A program made the position numbers and the translations under genes. A stretch of DNA of 64,000 nt from Jiulongibacter sediminis (GTDB lineage Bacteria > Bacteroidota > Bacteroidia > Cytophagales > Spirosomataceae). The DNA is taken from assembly GCF_001306455.1 (NCBI RefSeq), contig NZ_LGTQ01000006.1:682001-746000 (forward strand). The letters run 5' to 3'. A model generated the notes under the pieces. The model saw only the letters and a list, made by a program, of their open reading frames with translations. It was not told the DNA's origin and did no database searches. Below, one piece after another: positions 35,275-44,499 of this stretch. The stretch's first letter is position 1. Every line of letters begins with the position of its first letter.

Positions 35275-35984
35275 TGGATGTTGCTGTTTAAGATTTCGGC
35301 CACATGAATCACGCGGGTTTTACTTCCTTTTCTCTTAAGGGTACCTTCCAGGTGCATCAGGCAAGACATATCCGGACTGGTGATATAATCCACTTCGATA
35401 TCTTCAAAATCGTTGCAGCGATCTTGTCCCATTTTGGCAGAAACGGCCTCTTCACTCACAGCGAAAGTACCTCCGAAACCGCAACATTCGTCGGCCTTTT
35501 CGGGTATACGAAGGTCCAGTTTTTTGACCATGGCCAGTAAGGGTTCCATTTTTGAGTAAGGCTCTTCTACCAGTTCTGAGCTTTTGGCCAGTTGCAAACC
35601 TCTTAAACCGTGGCAACTTTGGTGTAAACCCACTTTGAAAGGGAAAGAGGCATCGAGTTCTTTGACTTTTAAAATGTCAGTCATAAACTCGCAAAGTTCC
35701 ATCACTTTGGGCTGCTGATGAAAAACGTGATCTTTCAAGTGAAGTGTGCAGCTCCCTGAAGGGCAAACGACGTAGTCTGCATCGGCAAAAAGCTGTTGAT
35801 TATGTTTGTCAATATCACCGGTCAAATGCTGAAAACCAGAGTTGGCCATTGGCTGGCCGCAACAAGTTTGATTTTTTGGGTAATTGACTTCACAGCCCAG
35901 TTTTTCCAGTAATTCAAGGCTGGCTATACCCACCTGAGGGTAAAACTGATCAATGTAACAGGGAATAAATAGACTAACTTTCAA
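35271..35984 (-). CDS. lutA: LutA-family Fe-S oxidoreductase subunit
   Basis: 237 residues with two cysteine-rich CCG domains of the LutA/GlpC/HdrD type: NQTCCGQPMANSG near residue 40 and DECCGFGGTFAVSEE near residue 165, plus VCPSGSC and LHQSCHGLRGL. CCG domains hold unusual Fe-S centres or disulfide chemistry. It is the first gene of the lutABC unit; an inverted repeat overlaps its likely -7 box. Confidence 0.95.
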   Translation of the reverse strand: MKVSLFIPCYIDQFYPQVGIASLELLEKLGCEVNYPKNQTCCGQPMANSGFQHLTGDIDKHNQQLFADADYVVCPSGSCTLHLKDHVFHQQPKVMELCEFMTDILKVKELDASFPFKVGLHQSCHGLRGLQLAKSSELVEEPYSKMEPLLAMVKKLDLRIPEKADECCGFGGTFAVSEEAVSAKMGQDRCNDFEDIEVDYITSPDMSCLMHLEGTLKRKGSKTRVIHVAEILNSNIQ

Positions 35985-36010
35985 GGTTTGATAGGGTTGA
36001 ATCTCACTAT

Positions 36011-36037
36011 CAAAAGTATCAGAATAAAAATACTTTT
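36011..36037 (-). promoter_or_regulatory. -7 box and inverted repeat upstream of lutA
   Basis: On the minus strand TACTTTTG (36018-36011) fits TAnnTTTG. AAAAGTAT (36012-36019) and ATACTTTT (36030-36037) make a perfect 8-bp inverted repeat with a 10-base centre over this box, a layout typical of a repressor operator. No -33 element was found at the proper distance. Confidence 0.5.
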
Positions 36038-36074
36038 AACAGCACCCTCAAAACTATTCCCTGCTCAGGAAATC

Positions 36075-37226
36075 TTATTCACGAATCCGATGCTTCGGTA
36101 AATCATGGATATTTTCACAACAAAGCTGCTCCATCACCTGACGTAGCTGTCTTTTTAGAATGGAGATGGTGTGGTTTCCACCTTCATTACCAAGAGCCCC
36201 CACACCGTACATAAAGGAGCGACCCAAAAAGGTGAAATCAGCCCCGGAGGCCAGAGAAGAAGCAATATCTGGCCCGGTGCGGATACCGCTGTCCATCATG
36301 ACTTTGATCTGGTCTTTGTATTTGGCGGCAATTCTTGTCAACGGTTTTATCGTAGACTCACCATGATCCAGCTGCCGGCCACCGTGATTCGAAACTATGA
36401 TTCCGTCTAATCCCAGCTCAATGGCTTTTTCGGTGTCTTCCTCTGTGGCTACGCCTTTGAGTACCAATTTCCCTTTCCATTGATCTCGAATGGGTTTGAT
36501 GCGTTCAGCATTCAAACGACCATTGAAGGTTTGATTCATGAACATCCCGAGATGTTTCAGGCTCAGACCGTTAGGAATGTAGGGCTTAAGCGTTTTGAAC
36601 TCCGGCTGGCCGGCTAGTAATGTTTCTATCGCCCAGCGTGGCTTACCCATGATTTGAGCAATGTTTCTCGCCGACATTTTTGGCGGAATAGAAAGTCCAT
36701 TTATGATTTCTTTTGAGCGGTAACCAAAGGTAGGCGTATCTGCCAAAATGATAAGAACCGGGTAATGGGCGTCGGCAGCCCTTTTGATGAGTTTATCACG
36801 TAATTCAGCTTCTTTAGGGTGGTAAAGCTGAAACCAGGCATTGCCCTCTGTGATGTCTGCAATTTTTTCAATACTGGCGGTCCCAACGGTACTTAGAGTA
36901 TAGGGAATGTTATAGTCGAAAGCCGCTTTGGCGAGAATTTCAGATGCCTTCGGCCAAATTAGTCCTTGCAAACCAATAGGTGAAATACCAAAAGGTGCAG
37001 AATAGGTTTTCCCAAACAATTCTGTGTCAAGCGATATGCCCTGATAGTCCCGAAGGTAGTATGGTCTCAATTGTACATCTCTGATCTCCTTGGTATTTCG
37101 TCTTAGATTTATTTCAGCATTACAGCCGCCATCAAGGTATTCGAACGCAAACCTTGGGATACGTTTTTTAGCTTTTTCTCTCAGAAAGGGAATGTCAGGA
37201 TATTCGGAGTTGTACTTTTCTTCCAT
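36075..37226 (-). CDS. lldD: FMN-dependent alpha-hydroxy-acid dehydrogenase (L-lactate dehydrogenase type)
   Basis: 383 residues of the glycolate oxidase/L-lactate dehydrogenase family, a TIM barrel with FMN: GISPIGLQGLIWPKAS, YTLSTVGTASIEKIA, WFQLYHPKE, KGVATEEDTEKA and the catalytic SNHGGRQLDHG (His and Arg that bind the carboxylate). The substrate could be L-lactate or another L-2-hydroxy acid; the lutABC operon directly downstream favours L-lactate. It has no membrane anchor. It has its own strong promoter and lies 90 bases before lutA. Confidence 0.88.
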   Translation of the reverse strand: MEEKYNSEYPDIPFLREKAKKRIPRFAFEYLDGGCNAEINLRRNTKEIRDVQLRPYYLRDYQGISLDTELFGKTYSAPFGISPIGLQGLIWPKASEILAKAAFDYNIPYTLSTVGTASIEKIADITEGNAWFQLYHPKEAELRDKLIKRAADAHYPVLIILADTPTFGYRSKEIINGLSIPPKMSARNIAQIMGKPRWAIETLLAGQPEFKTLKPYIPNGLSLKHLGMFMNQTFNGRLNAERIKPIRDQWKGKLVLKGVATEEDTEKAIELGLDGIIVSNHGGRQLDHGESTIKPLTRIAAKYKDQIKVMMDSGIRTGPDIASSLASGADFTFLGRSFMYGVGALGNEGGNHTISILKRQLRQVMEQLCCENIHDLPKHRIRE

Positions 37227-37279
37227 CTTTTAATTTATGTATTCGGCATTCAGGCCTTTATAAATATCATAGAATATCT

Positions 37280-37312
37280 CAAAGCTAAGGCTTATTCGAT
37301 ATTTATGGCAAA
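37280..37312 (-). promoter_or_regulatory. Promoter of lldD
   Basis: On the minus strand TTTG (37312-37309), 21 bases, then TAGCTTTG (37287-37280): a perfect match to the Bacteroidota TTTG/TAnnTTTG promoter. Transcription would begin near 37273, leaving a 46-base leader. Confidence 0.7.
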
Positions 37313-37371
37313 GCTCAAACAAGCTGTTCATAAAACTGTTCTTCTCTATGATACATTACACAATTATATGC

Positions 37372-38544
37372 CTAAAGGGCTGCCCGCATTAACCTTTTGA
37401 CAATGTCAAGGTAGGTGTTTTTGACCTGCAGAAAATTATCGGGTCGGGAGTTCATAAAGACAATGGCCGCTGTTCTTGTTTTTGGGTCAAAGCTTACAAC
37501 TGTGGCTACGCCCGGATCTCCTCCCGTATGTGATGGAAAATGAGGAATAAATCGGTAGTAAAGGAAATTTTCCATTTCGTTATAATTCCATGCAATAGCC
37601 TGATGCTTCTGAACAGACGGGTATTGTATTTTCAAAAACTCTTTCACGGTTTCCGGTTTGAGAAACTGTATGCCATTGGATAGACCATCATTGAGAAAAA
37701 TTTCCAGGAAACGGGCGTAGTCAGAAACCGTAGTTCTTAATTGACCATCGGGAAAATCAGGATATCCGTAGTGTAGCAAAACTTCCGGTGTACCTTTTTT
37801 TACAGGTTCGTGCGGGCGGGCGATGTTTTCATGTGGAATATCCCGCAAAAACCAGTAAGAATTGGTCATGCCCAGGGGCTCAAAAAAGTCTTCATACATG
37901 TATTGTTCAAAAGGTTTACCACTCAGCTCCTGAATAATATAGCCTAAAATAACGTATCCCATATTGCAGTAGTCCCAATGATTGCCGGGCTTTTTGGTGT
38001 GGAAGTTTGTGTTCTCATTATAGTACTGGCCACCTTTCAGAAAGTAGCCGGGCACAAATTCTGCCAAAGGAATTGGAGAATCTCCGCCCTCTTCGATAGT
38101 GTAAAGTGGATCCAGGGTGTCCCAATCATCTTTTAAAGAAGAAGTATGAGATAGCAACATTCTTGATGTGATTACCTCCTCGGGGAAATTGGGGTTTCTG
38201 ATCTCAAAAGGTAAGTAAAGGTTAATATCGGCGTCTATATCCAGTTTCCCCTGATCAGCCATATGCATTATGGCAGTGGCTGTCACTGGTTTTGAGCTGG
38301 AAGCAATCATGAAAAGGGTTTCGTCATCAACTGGCTCGTTAGTTTCTACATTTTTTACACCATAGCTTTTATGCCAAGAGAGTTTACCATTTTTGTGATA
38401 TGCCGCTTGCATACCCACTACCTCTGCTTTATCCACCTTGTTTTGGATATAACTATTCAGGGCTTCATCTCCGGGTTTGGGTAATATCCGGGTACAGGAG
38501 TTAATGAATAGAAGTAGTACAAGTGTGACAGATCTAATTTTCAT
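37372..38544 (-). CDS. Serine hydrolase, beta-lactamase class C family, lipoprotein
   Basis: 390 residues from ATG 38544, which begins a lipoprotein signal MKIRSVTLVLLLFINSC (lipobox Cys17); the frame is open up to 38739 but that part is not signal-like. Catalytic motifs are S-x-x-K in ASSSKPVTATA, Y-x-N in DYCNMGY and H-T-G-G in PSHTGGDPGV. Family members are D-amino-acid peptidases, esterases or penicillin-binding-protein-like enzymes; no substrate can be assigned, and this is not evidence of beta-lactam resistance. Confidence 0.9.
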   Translation of the reverse strand: MKIRSVTLVLLLFINSCTRILPKPGDEALNSYIQNKVDKAEVVGMQAAYHKNGKLSWHKSYGVKNVETNEPVDDETLFMIASSSKPVTATAIMHMADQGKLDIDADINLYLPFEIRNPNFPEEVITSRMLLSHTSSLKDDWDTLDPLYTIEEGGDSPIPLAEFVPGYFLKGGQYYNENTNFHTKKPGNHWDYCNMGYVILGYIIQELSGKPFEQYMYEDFFEPLGMTNSYWFLRDIPHENIARPHEPVKKGTPEVLLHYGYPDFPDGQLRTTVSDYARFLEIFLNDGLSNGIQFLKPETVKEFLKIQYPSVQKHQAIAWNYNEMENFLYYRFIPHFPSHTGGDPGVATVVSFDPKTRTAAIVFMNSRPDNFLQVKNTYLDIVKRLMRAAL

Positions 38545-38643
38545 AAAATTGGCTTTAGTTATGAGACAGTACAACAGATGCTGACCCCTACCAATTTTTA
38601 TGGGATATGGACCTCTGACCGAAAAATACCGAACTTCGAGGGA

Positions 38644-38651
38644 TATCTTTG
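38644..38651 (+). promoter_or_regulatory. Candidate -7 box of yaaA
   Basis: TATCTTTG fits TAnnTTTG; the transcription start would be about 33 bases before the yaaA ATG. No clear -33 TTG. Confidence 0.4.
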
Positions 38652-38690
38652 TGTTAACATTCCGACTAAAAAACAGACAAAACCGAAAGA

Positions 38691-39449
38691 ATGAAGATTG
38701 TTGTTTCTCCTGCCAAAACGCTTGATTTTGAGACTCCACTACCTACTCAGGAATACAGTTTACCTCGATTCACTGAAGAAATAGAAACCTTAAACGAGGT
38801 TTTGAAAAAGAAGTCTCCGAAGAAGCTTTCTGATCTTATGAGCATTTCAAAAGCGTTGGCTGAGCTGAACAGGGAAAGAAATCTGACCAGAACTAATGAA
38901 TATACTCCGGAAAACTCTCGTCAGGCCGTTTTTGCTTTCAAAGGAGACGTTTATCTAGGACTGGATGCCTACAGTTTAAATGAAAATCAAATTCATCAAA
39001 TGAATGATAAGCTTCGGATCTTATCGGGTTTGTATGGTTTGCTGAAGCCTTTGGATTTAATTCAACCTTATCGTTTGGAGATGGGTACTTCACTAAAGGT
39101 GGGACGCAAACCCAATCTGTATAAGTTTTGGGATAAGAAAATCACTGAAGCTCTGAATGAAGAAATGAAAGATGGCGAACCTCTGATCAATCTGGCCTCA
39201 CAAGAGTATTTTGGGGCTGTAAAACCGGAGTTATTGAAAGGTCCATTAATCACCCCTGTTTTCAAAGATTATAAAAACGGTGATCTTAAGATCATCAGTT
39301 TCTTCGCCAAAAAAGCCCGTGGTCTGATGACCCGTTTTGCCATCGTTAAAAACATCAATGCTCCTGAAGACCTTAAAACGTTTAACTATGAAGGCTACGA
39401 GTTTGATAACAAACTTTCAGATGAGAAGGAGTGGGTTTTTGTGAGGTAG
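38691..39449 (+). CDS. yaaA: Peroxide stress protein YaaA
   Basis: 252 residues, cytosolic, the usual length of the DUF328/YaaA family, whose E. coli member protects against hydrogen peroxide by limiting free iron and binds DNA. The opening VVSPAKTLDFETPLP, the KSPKKLSDLMSISKALAELN helix, FKGDVYLGLDAYSLNENQ, LSGLYGLLKPLDLIQPYRLEMGT and the C-terminal SFFAKKARGLMTRFAI are all diagnostic. It lies divergent from the serine hydrolase gene and ends five bases before the convergent membrane protein gene. Confidence 0.95.
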   Translation: MKIVVSPAKTLDFETPLPTQEYSLPRFTEEIETLNEVLKKKSPKKLSDLMSISKALAELNRERNLTRTNEYTPENSRQAVFAFKGDVYLGLDAYSLNENQIHQMNDKLRILSGLYGLLKPLDLIQPYRLEMGTSLKVGRKPNLYKFWDKKITEALNEEMKDGEPLINLASQEYFGAVKPELLKGPLITPVFKDYKNGDLKIISFFAKKARGLMTRFAIVKNINAPEDLKTFNYEGYEFDNKLSDEKEWVFVR

Positions 39450-39454
39450 TCTGC

Positions 39455-39967
39455 TTAAAAATATGCCCTATTTGCGTAGTAGGCTACTGAACCAGCGATA
39501 AAGAAAATTGCTGCAAATACTAAGCAGGTTATGGCTGTTTGTGTGAACATTGATCGAGACTCTGAAAAGATTATTTTTTTGTTTTTTTCGATTAATAAAA
39601 CCCCACATGTCCTGTTATCTATTCTGGGAAAGGCTGTTGGATCCATGAAAATTGAAATAGTATCGCCTACTAAAAACTGATCTCTCATTGAGAAATGCTT
39701 GAATTGAGAAGGAATGGCAAAAGTTTCGTTTCTTCCTTGAAGCTTGAAATCAAGATAATAAGTTGATCCGGAACGTGAACCAAGGTATCTTGGATCGGGA
39801 TCTGAAAAATAGTTTACCCTTACCGAAGTAAGTATGCCCTCAATTTTATCTAAATCTGATATCTTGAAGTTAGAACGGTAAAATCCCAAACAACTGTAAA
39901 GAATTAAAAGTAAGGTTAAACAATAGCAAACATTTCTGGCGATAGTCGCTCTCTTTTTTATTGACAT
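39455..39967 (-). CDS. Small two-helix membrane protein of unknown function
   Basis: 170 residues: an N-terminal hydrophobic helix (ARNVCYCLTLLLILYSCLGFY, about 9-30), a middle domain of strand-like segments facing the periplasm (IEGILTSVRVNYFS, TYYLDFKLQG, VGDTISIFMDP), and a C-terminal helix (AITCLVFAAIFFIAGSVAYY). The plan resembles DUF3592-type proteins, in which a small beta domain lies between two membrane helices; the match is by plan only. Function unknown. Single gene. Confidence 0.7.
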   Translation of the reverse strand: MSIKKRATIARNVCYCLTLLLILYSCLGFYRSNFKISDLDKIEGILTSVRVNYFSDPDPRYLGSRSGSTYYLDFKLQGRNETFAIPSQFKHFSMRDQFLVGDTISIFMDPTAFPRIDNRTCGVLLIEKNKKIIFSESRSMFTQTAITCLVFAAIFFIAGSVAYYANRAYF

Positions 39968-40018
39968 GTGGGGTTATTTGGATATTCCCCCAAATTAATT
40001 CTTCCTTAATGTGTTATA

Positions 40019-41293
40019 CTATTTCTTTGCTACTTTCTTATAAACCCATTCCATCAGAAAGCAAATTGCAATAATCCCCGCCGCTACCAGCACACCGGTT
40101 TTATTATCAGAGAATTCCTGCTGAATAAGGGCGGCCAGAGCAGTCAGGCATAAAATAAAACCTGTCATGGGCAGCCATCGGGAGGCTTTGATTTCTCTTG
40201 AAAGCTTGTAGCCGCTGTAATTGACAACAGCGAACACGATCAAAAAACCAATACTCCCGGCCGTAGAAATACTCTCCAGCTCAAGGGTGTTGACCAGCAC
40301 CAGAGTAGCTATTGTGGTGATGATCAGACCCACTGGCTGATTCCAGAGTTTGTAGGTCAGTTGATGTGGCAATTCGTCATCCTCCGCTATTTCATAACTT
40401 ACCCGACTGCCACCGTACAATGAAGCATTGATAGCCGAAAAGGTAGAAATCAAAGCGGCAATAGTCATAATTGTAAAGCCAACCTGGCCAAGAACCGGCC
40501 TGGCCGCAGAGGCTAAAACATATTCTTCGGCTTCCTGAATTTTCTCAAAAGTTAACGAACCAACGGTTGCAAATGCGATAATGACATAGAGTACCACCAC
40601 AAAACCTACTGAAATGTAATAAGCCCTGGGCACGTTGATTTTCGGATTTTCAATATCGGGGACGGAGTTGGCAATGAGTTCAAAACCCTCATAAGCTACG
40701 AAAATGACCATGCCCCCGGAGATAATGGTGAGAGGAGCTTCCCAACTCCCGGGATTTAATTGAGCCAGGTGGTTTTGCTGTGTTAAGCCATAAATGCTGA
40801 CTCCAATAAACGCTATCAGGATGATCAGTTTTACGAAAACTGCCACCGATTCAATTTTACCCACCACCTCAACACTGTAATAGTTAATCACTGTCGCCAG
40901 GATCACCACGGCACTGGCGAAAATGTGAAAATCTACCTCTTCTGAAATCATGGTTAGCAGGTTTGGGGCATAGGAACCAAACGCTGAGGCGTAAAGCCCC
41001 AACATAATGATATAGCTAACCCACAGAAGGTTATTGATGCCTCCGGCAAAAATGCTTTTCCCGAAACCCTCATTGACAAAACGCACTGTGCCACCTGAGT
41101 CCGGGTAAGCGATTGATAGTTTGGCATAGCTATATGCGGTGATCAAGGCCAGTAAACCGGCCAGCAAAAAAGCGAGAGGGGTGGCTCCTTTAGCTAATGT
41201 AACTGCCAGACCTAAAACCGCAAATATACCACCGCCTACCATGCCTCCGATACCGATAGAGACGGCATCTTTCAGCCCGATCTTGCTGCTCAT
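40019..41293 (-). CDS. APC-family amino acid permease
   Basis: 424 residues with about 12 helices. The N-terminal KDAVSIGIGGMVGGGIFAVLGLA is the conserved helix 1 substrate/ion-binding motif (GIGGxIGxGIF) of the APC superfamily; ITAYSYAKLSIAYPDSGGTVRF and GFELIANSVPDIENPKINVPRAY follow. It is a secondary transporter of amino acids or polyamines; the substrate is not readable. The small gene at 41294 abuts it with no spacer. Confidence 0.9.
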   Translation of the reverse strand: MSSKIGLKDAVSIGIGGMVGGGIFAVLGLAVTLAKGATPLAFLLAGLLALITAYSYAKLSIAYPDSGGTVRFVNEGFGKSIFAGGINNLLWVSYIIMLGLYASAFGSYAPNLLTMISEEVDFHIFASAVVILATVINYYSVEVVGKIESVAVFVKLIILIAFIGVSIYGLTQQNHLAQLNPGSWEAPLTIISGGMVIFVAYEGFELIANSVPDIENPKINVPRAYYISVGFVVVLYVIIAFATVGSLTFEKIQEAEEYVLASAARPVLGQVGFTIMTIAALISTFSAINASLYGGSRVSYEIAEDDELPHQLTYKLWNQPVGLIITTIATLVLVNTLELESISTAGSIGFLIVFAVVNYSGYKLSREIKASRWLPMTGFILCLTALAALIQQEFSDNKTGVLVAAGIIAICFLMEWVYKKVAKK

Positions 41294-41554
41294 CTACAGG
41301 GAGAAAAGTGTCTTAGGAATCACATGAAAAGTGGTTTTTGCCGCTTTATGCTGAATATCTTCGATACTCACCATTTCAGAAGTATGAACCGTGATTTCAG
41401 TTGGAAAATCATTCCCTGAAACCATGACATCTTTAATTCCTTCAATTTCAAGAATTGCATTTTTAAGGATGTCTAACTCCTCTTCGGTTTTGGCATTGGT
41501 TTCGAAGGTTTTACCGTGATTGCCAGGGATAACGTTGTCTGATATGATACTCAT
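41294..41554 (-). CDS. Heavy-metal-associated-like small protein without CxxC
   Basis: An 86-residue protein. The middle (KTFETNAKTEEELDILKNAILEIEGIKDVMVS, TEITVHTSE) follows the beta-alpha-beta pattern of HMA/ferredoxin-like domains but has no cysteines, so it cannot bind copper in the usual way. The stop codon (41294-41296) touches the permease ATG (41293), so the two are surely co-transcribed and possibly coupled. A cytosolic regulator or chaperone of the permease is a guess. Confidence 0.7.
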   Translation of the reverse strand: MSIISDNVIPGNHGKTFETNAKTEEELDILKNAILEIEGIKDVMVSGNDFPTEITVHTSEMVSIEDIQHKAAKTTFHVIPKTLFSL

Positions 41555-41647
41555 GACTGTATTATTTTAAGTGTTACATACAGGCTTGTGGCCACTTCGG
41601 GTCATAAGTCTTCTTTATATAATAAACGTTGTTTGCCTGACATCGGT

Positions 41648-44323
41648 TTATTTCAAAAACCGATAAGTCAACTTTACCAAAAAGATATTATTGGCCTGCT
41701 GGCCAAAGAGGTTTGAAAACAGGTTTTGATTCAAAGTCTGCTCCCAGTAGTCTCCTGTATCTGGGGTATTGCCCTGGCTCCATACAAGATAAAGTTCTGA
41801 GCCGGCTTTATATTCCCAGCGGGCTACCAGGTTTGACCTGAACTGCATGAAATTAAAATTGGGGTCCCCAAAGCTGTAATCAGTTTCTCCATCACCGTTT
41901 TCATCAATCATAAAACTCCCATCTTGTTCGGTTATCTGGCTGCTGGTAAACCGGTGAAAACGATCTTCATAACTTTTATTAAGCGGGTCTTTTACATACC
42001 CATAGCCTTCGTATTCCGGTCGTGTGATGAATGGTTGGCCGTAATATTGGAGCGTCAAATCAGGAGTAATATTATAATTCAGTCGCAGCGTATAACGCCA
42101 TGTATTTTGATTTACTGAGCTTACAATGGTGCGTGTTACATCTCCGTAAGAAACCTGACTGACGTATTGATCCTGTTTACGGTAGGAGTGATTATAACCG
42201 GTAGAGAGACTCACGCTCATGGCATCTATTGGCTGAGCAGACAGCGTAAAGTTGACATTCGTAAAATTCATAACGGCATCTTTTCCAACGAAGTAGCTTC
42301 CTTGGGCGAAAGCCTGAATTTTCTTTCGCTGATCTGAATTGATATAGCCCCATTGACCAAAACCCGGAGGTCTTCTTATCGCAGACCCACCACGTAAAGC
42401 ATTATTTGAAACATCAAAAGTGTTCCAGTTTAGCCCACTACCCATGCTCCAGTTGTTTTGAAAAGTGGCGTGAGCATTGACATTGAAAAGTTGGAACATC
42501 AATTTTCCGTCAAAATCCCATTTGAAAAAATGATTATAGTTTATTCGGGCATTTCGGAATTTCCCGAAGGATTTGGGATATCTGAAGCCCGCCCAGGTAA
42601 AATGATTGATTTCGTTGGCTGTTTGCATAAAGCCTATATCATTTAATTCCAGTTCAGGAGAGCGGTAAGTCACTCCGCTGTCAAAATTAAAAACCCGGCC
42701 TTTTTCTCCCTTGCCTGTTCCTCCACTTTTGCCGATTCTGATGGTTCCTCCTGAACCGGTAAGAGATGTTCTTGTGGGGTCTACTGAGGGCCGGTCTGAG
42801 TCAGGTCGTTGAAACAAATGCTCGAAGGAGGTTTGGGTGTTGTAAATTTTTTCGGCAGTGCCGGTAACATGACTAAAAATGGCTGATCCTTTGATGTAGT
42901 ACGTTCTGTTTTTCCAATAGTGAAGAAGATCAAAACCTCCGGTAAAAGCGTCATTATGTAGCAAATCATTTAAGTTACCTTTTCTATTGACCGATGTCAA
43001 AATGCCACCAATTACCGTTTCACCTCCTTTGATATCTTTCTGAATCCGGCTTACGAAGTAATTGGTCTGTGGTTCTACGATCTCCGTTCGTTCTGAGTTT
43101 TCGCCTTTAATGGTCGCTATTTCTTCCTGCGTCACACTTTCCAGAATTCCTATACTCCAGCCATTTTTGCTTTTGCCGCTAAATTTTGCCGCTCCCAGAA
43201 TGGAGGTGTTTTGTGGTACATCGGCGTATTCGCTATCCGTCAAGTCTGGGTAGGAGTGAGGTGAGCTGCCGATTCTTCTTGAGTAAAATAGAAGGTCAGA
43301 GTCATAGTCACCTCCGGCCTGAGAACCGGTGAGTTCGTATTCAAAAATGTTTCGGCTTTCAATGAAGAACGGACGACGCTCCTGAAAGAAATTCTGAAAA
43401 CCATCGATTCGTACTTGAGAAGGATCTGCTTCCACCTGCCCGAAATCAGGGTTGATTGTAAAATCCAGAATCATGTCGCTGGTAACGGCCACTTTGCCAT
43501 CTACACCAGCGGTGATGTTACTGCTTTTACCAGTCTGAAAAGGGTTTCCGGCCTGGGCAGGTCCTCTTTCCAATTTAGCTACTGTATACGGAGCAATCTC
43601 AATTTGTTTTTGCGGTTTCACGTCCTCAAGACCATGCAGCTCTGCAAAACCACTGACCCAGACACCGCTGCTCTGGGGAATGGGTTGAAAGATGGAACGC
43701 TCCTGATTTCTGAACAATATTCGTTGAATCTGAAAGCCCCAGACTTTATCCGGGTTTTTCCCGAAACGCAACTGACTAAGCGGGATTTTCACCTCGGCGG
43801 TCCAGCCTTCTTCGTCAATATTGGTTTTGGCTTGCCAGATAGGGTTCCAGCTGGAGTCCCAGTTGTTTCCATTATTAGAAATAAACTCTTCGCCCCTTAC
43901 ACCTGAGGCTGAAATGGTGAAAGAGAAAGCCGACCGAAGGTCATGATAGCTGTCAATATTGATTTCAACCCAATCTCCTGGAAACTCATCCCGGCGGCTC
44001 ATTCGCTGCACTATGCTGTCTGGCTCCGCATCATAGGCACGGTAAGCGACATACAGGTATTTATCATCATAGATGATTTTGAACTTCGTTTGGTAGGTGG
44101 GTTCTTTACCTTCAAAGGGGCGATAACCGATAAAATCACCACCGCCCCATTCTACTGCTTCCCATTCAGGTTCGGTCGGGACACCATCCAGTTTGATGCT
44201 ACCTGATGAGAGTTTTTGGGTATAATATTTTTTCTTTTTGATGTCTTCAATCGAGGTGTTTTCTTGTGAAAATGACAGGAATGAATATAGCAAGGCCAGT
44301 AAGCCTAGGGTTAAAATTCTCAT
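41648..44323 (-). CDS. DUF5916 protein with N-terminal CBM9-like domain
   Basis: 891 residues from ATG 44323, which begins a signal peptide (RILTLGLLALLYSFLSFSQE). Residues about 35-220 form a CBM9-like sandwich (KLDGVPTEPEWEAVEWGGGDF, VEINIDSYHDLRSAF), the rest is the DUF5916 domain, which resembles outer-membrane beta-barrels rich in alternating aromatic strands, ending in LVKLTYRFLK, a phenylalanine-poor but barrel-like terminus. Function of the family is unknown; a role at the outer membrane in glycan binding or export is inferred. The frame opens up to 44365. It stands after the DUF4097 operon. Confidence 0.85.
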   Translation of the reverse strand: MRILTLGLLALLYSFLSFSQENTSIEDIKKKKYYTQKLSSGSIKLDGVPTEPEWEAVEWGGGDFIGYRPFEGKEPTYQTKFKIIYDDKYLYVAYRAYDAEPDSIVQRMSRRDEFPGDWVEINIDSYHDLRSAFSFTISASGVRGEEFISNNGNNWDSSWNPIWQAKTNIDEEGWTAEVKIPLSQLRFGKNPDKVWGFQIQRILFRNQERSIFQPIPQSSGVWVSGFAELHGLEDVKPQKQIEIAPYTVAKLERGPAQAGNPFQTGKSSNITAGVDGKVAVTSDMILDFTINPDFGQVEADPSQVRIDGFQNFFQERRPFFIESRNIFEYELTGSQAGGDYDSDLLFYSRRIGSSPHSYPDLTDSEYADVPQNTSILGAAKFSGKSKNGWSIGILESVTQEEIATIKGENSERTEIVEPQTNYFVSRIQKDIKGGETVIGGILTSVNRKGNLNDLLHNDAFTGGFDLLHYWKNRTYYIKGSAIFSHVTGTAEKIYNTQTSFEHLFQRPDSDRPSVDPTRTSLTGSGGTIRIGKSGGTGKGEKGRVFNFDSGVTYRSPELELNDIGFMQTANEINHFTWAGFRYPKSFGKFRNARINYNHFFKWDFDGKLMFQLFNVNAHATFQNNWSMGSGLNWNTFDVSNNALRGGSAIRRPPGFGQWGYINSDQRKKIQAFAQGSYFVGKDAVMNFTNVNFTLSAQPIDAMSVSLSTGYNHSYRKQDQYVSQVSYGDVTRTIVSSVNQNTWRYTLRLNYNITPDLTLQYYGQPFITRPEYEGYGYVKDPLNKSYEDRFHRFTSSQITEQDGSFMIDENGDGETDYSFGDPNFNFMQFRSNLVARWEYKAGSELYLVWSQGNTPDTGDYWEQTLNQNLFSNLFGQQANNIFLVKLTYRFLK

Positions 44324-44460
44324 AAAGTGTAATAGCTTTTGGTTGAATAGTCTTGAGTTTTTCAAGAACGCTGCAAGTACGTTTTTCTTATGATGCCCAT
44401 TTCTTAAAGAATTATAAAAAGCCTTAAATGGCTCGAAATGGGTGATGAGAATGTGTGAAA

Positions 44461-44495
44461 AATTGAGCCTTTCTGATCAAAAGAAAGGCTCAATT
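44461..44495 (-). terminator. Intrinsic terminator of the sigma/DUF4097 operon
   Basis: AATTGAGCCTTTCT (44461-44474) and AGAAAGGCTCAATT (44482-44495) form a perfect 14-bp stem with a seven-base loop; on the minus strand it is followed by TTTTTCACAC. It lies just after the stop of the second DUF4097 gene. Confidence 0.85.
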
Positions 44496-44499
44496 AGCA

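Noticed and set aside
38545-38739. Longer start of the serine hydrolase at 38739
   Set aside because: The extra 65 residues overlap the divergent yaaA gene and are not signal-like; ATG 38544 begins a lipoprotein signal.
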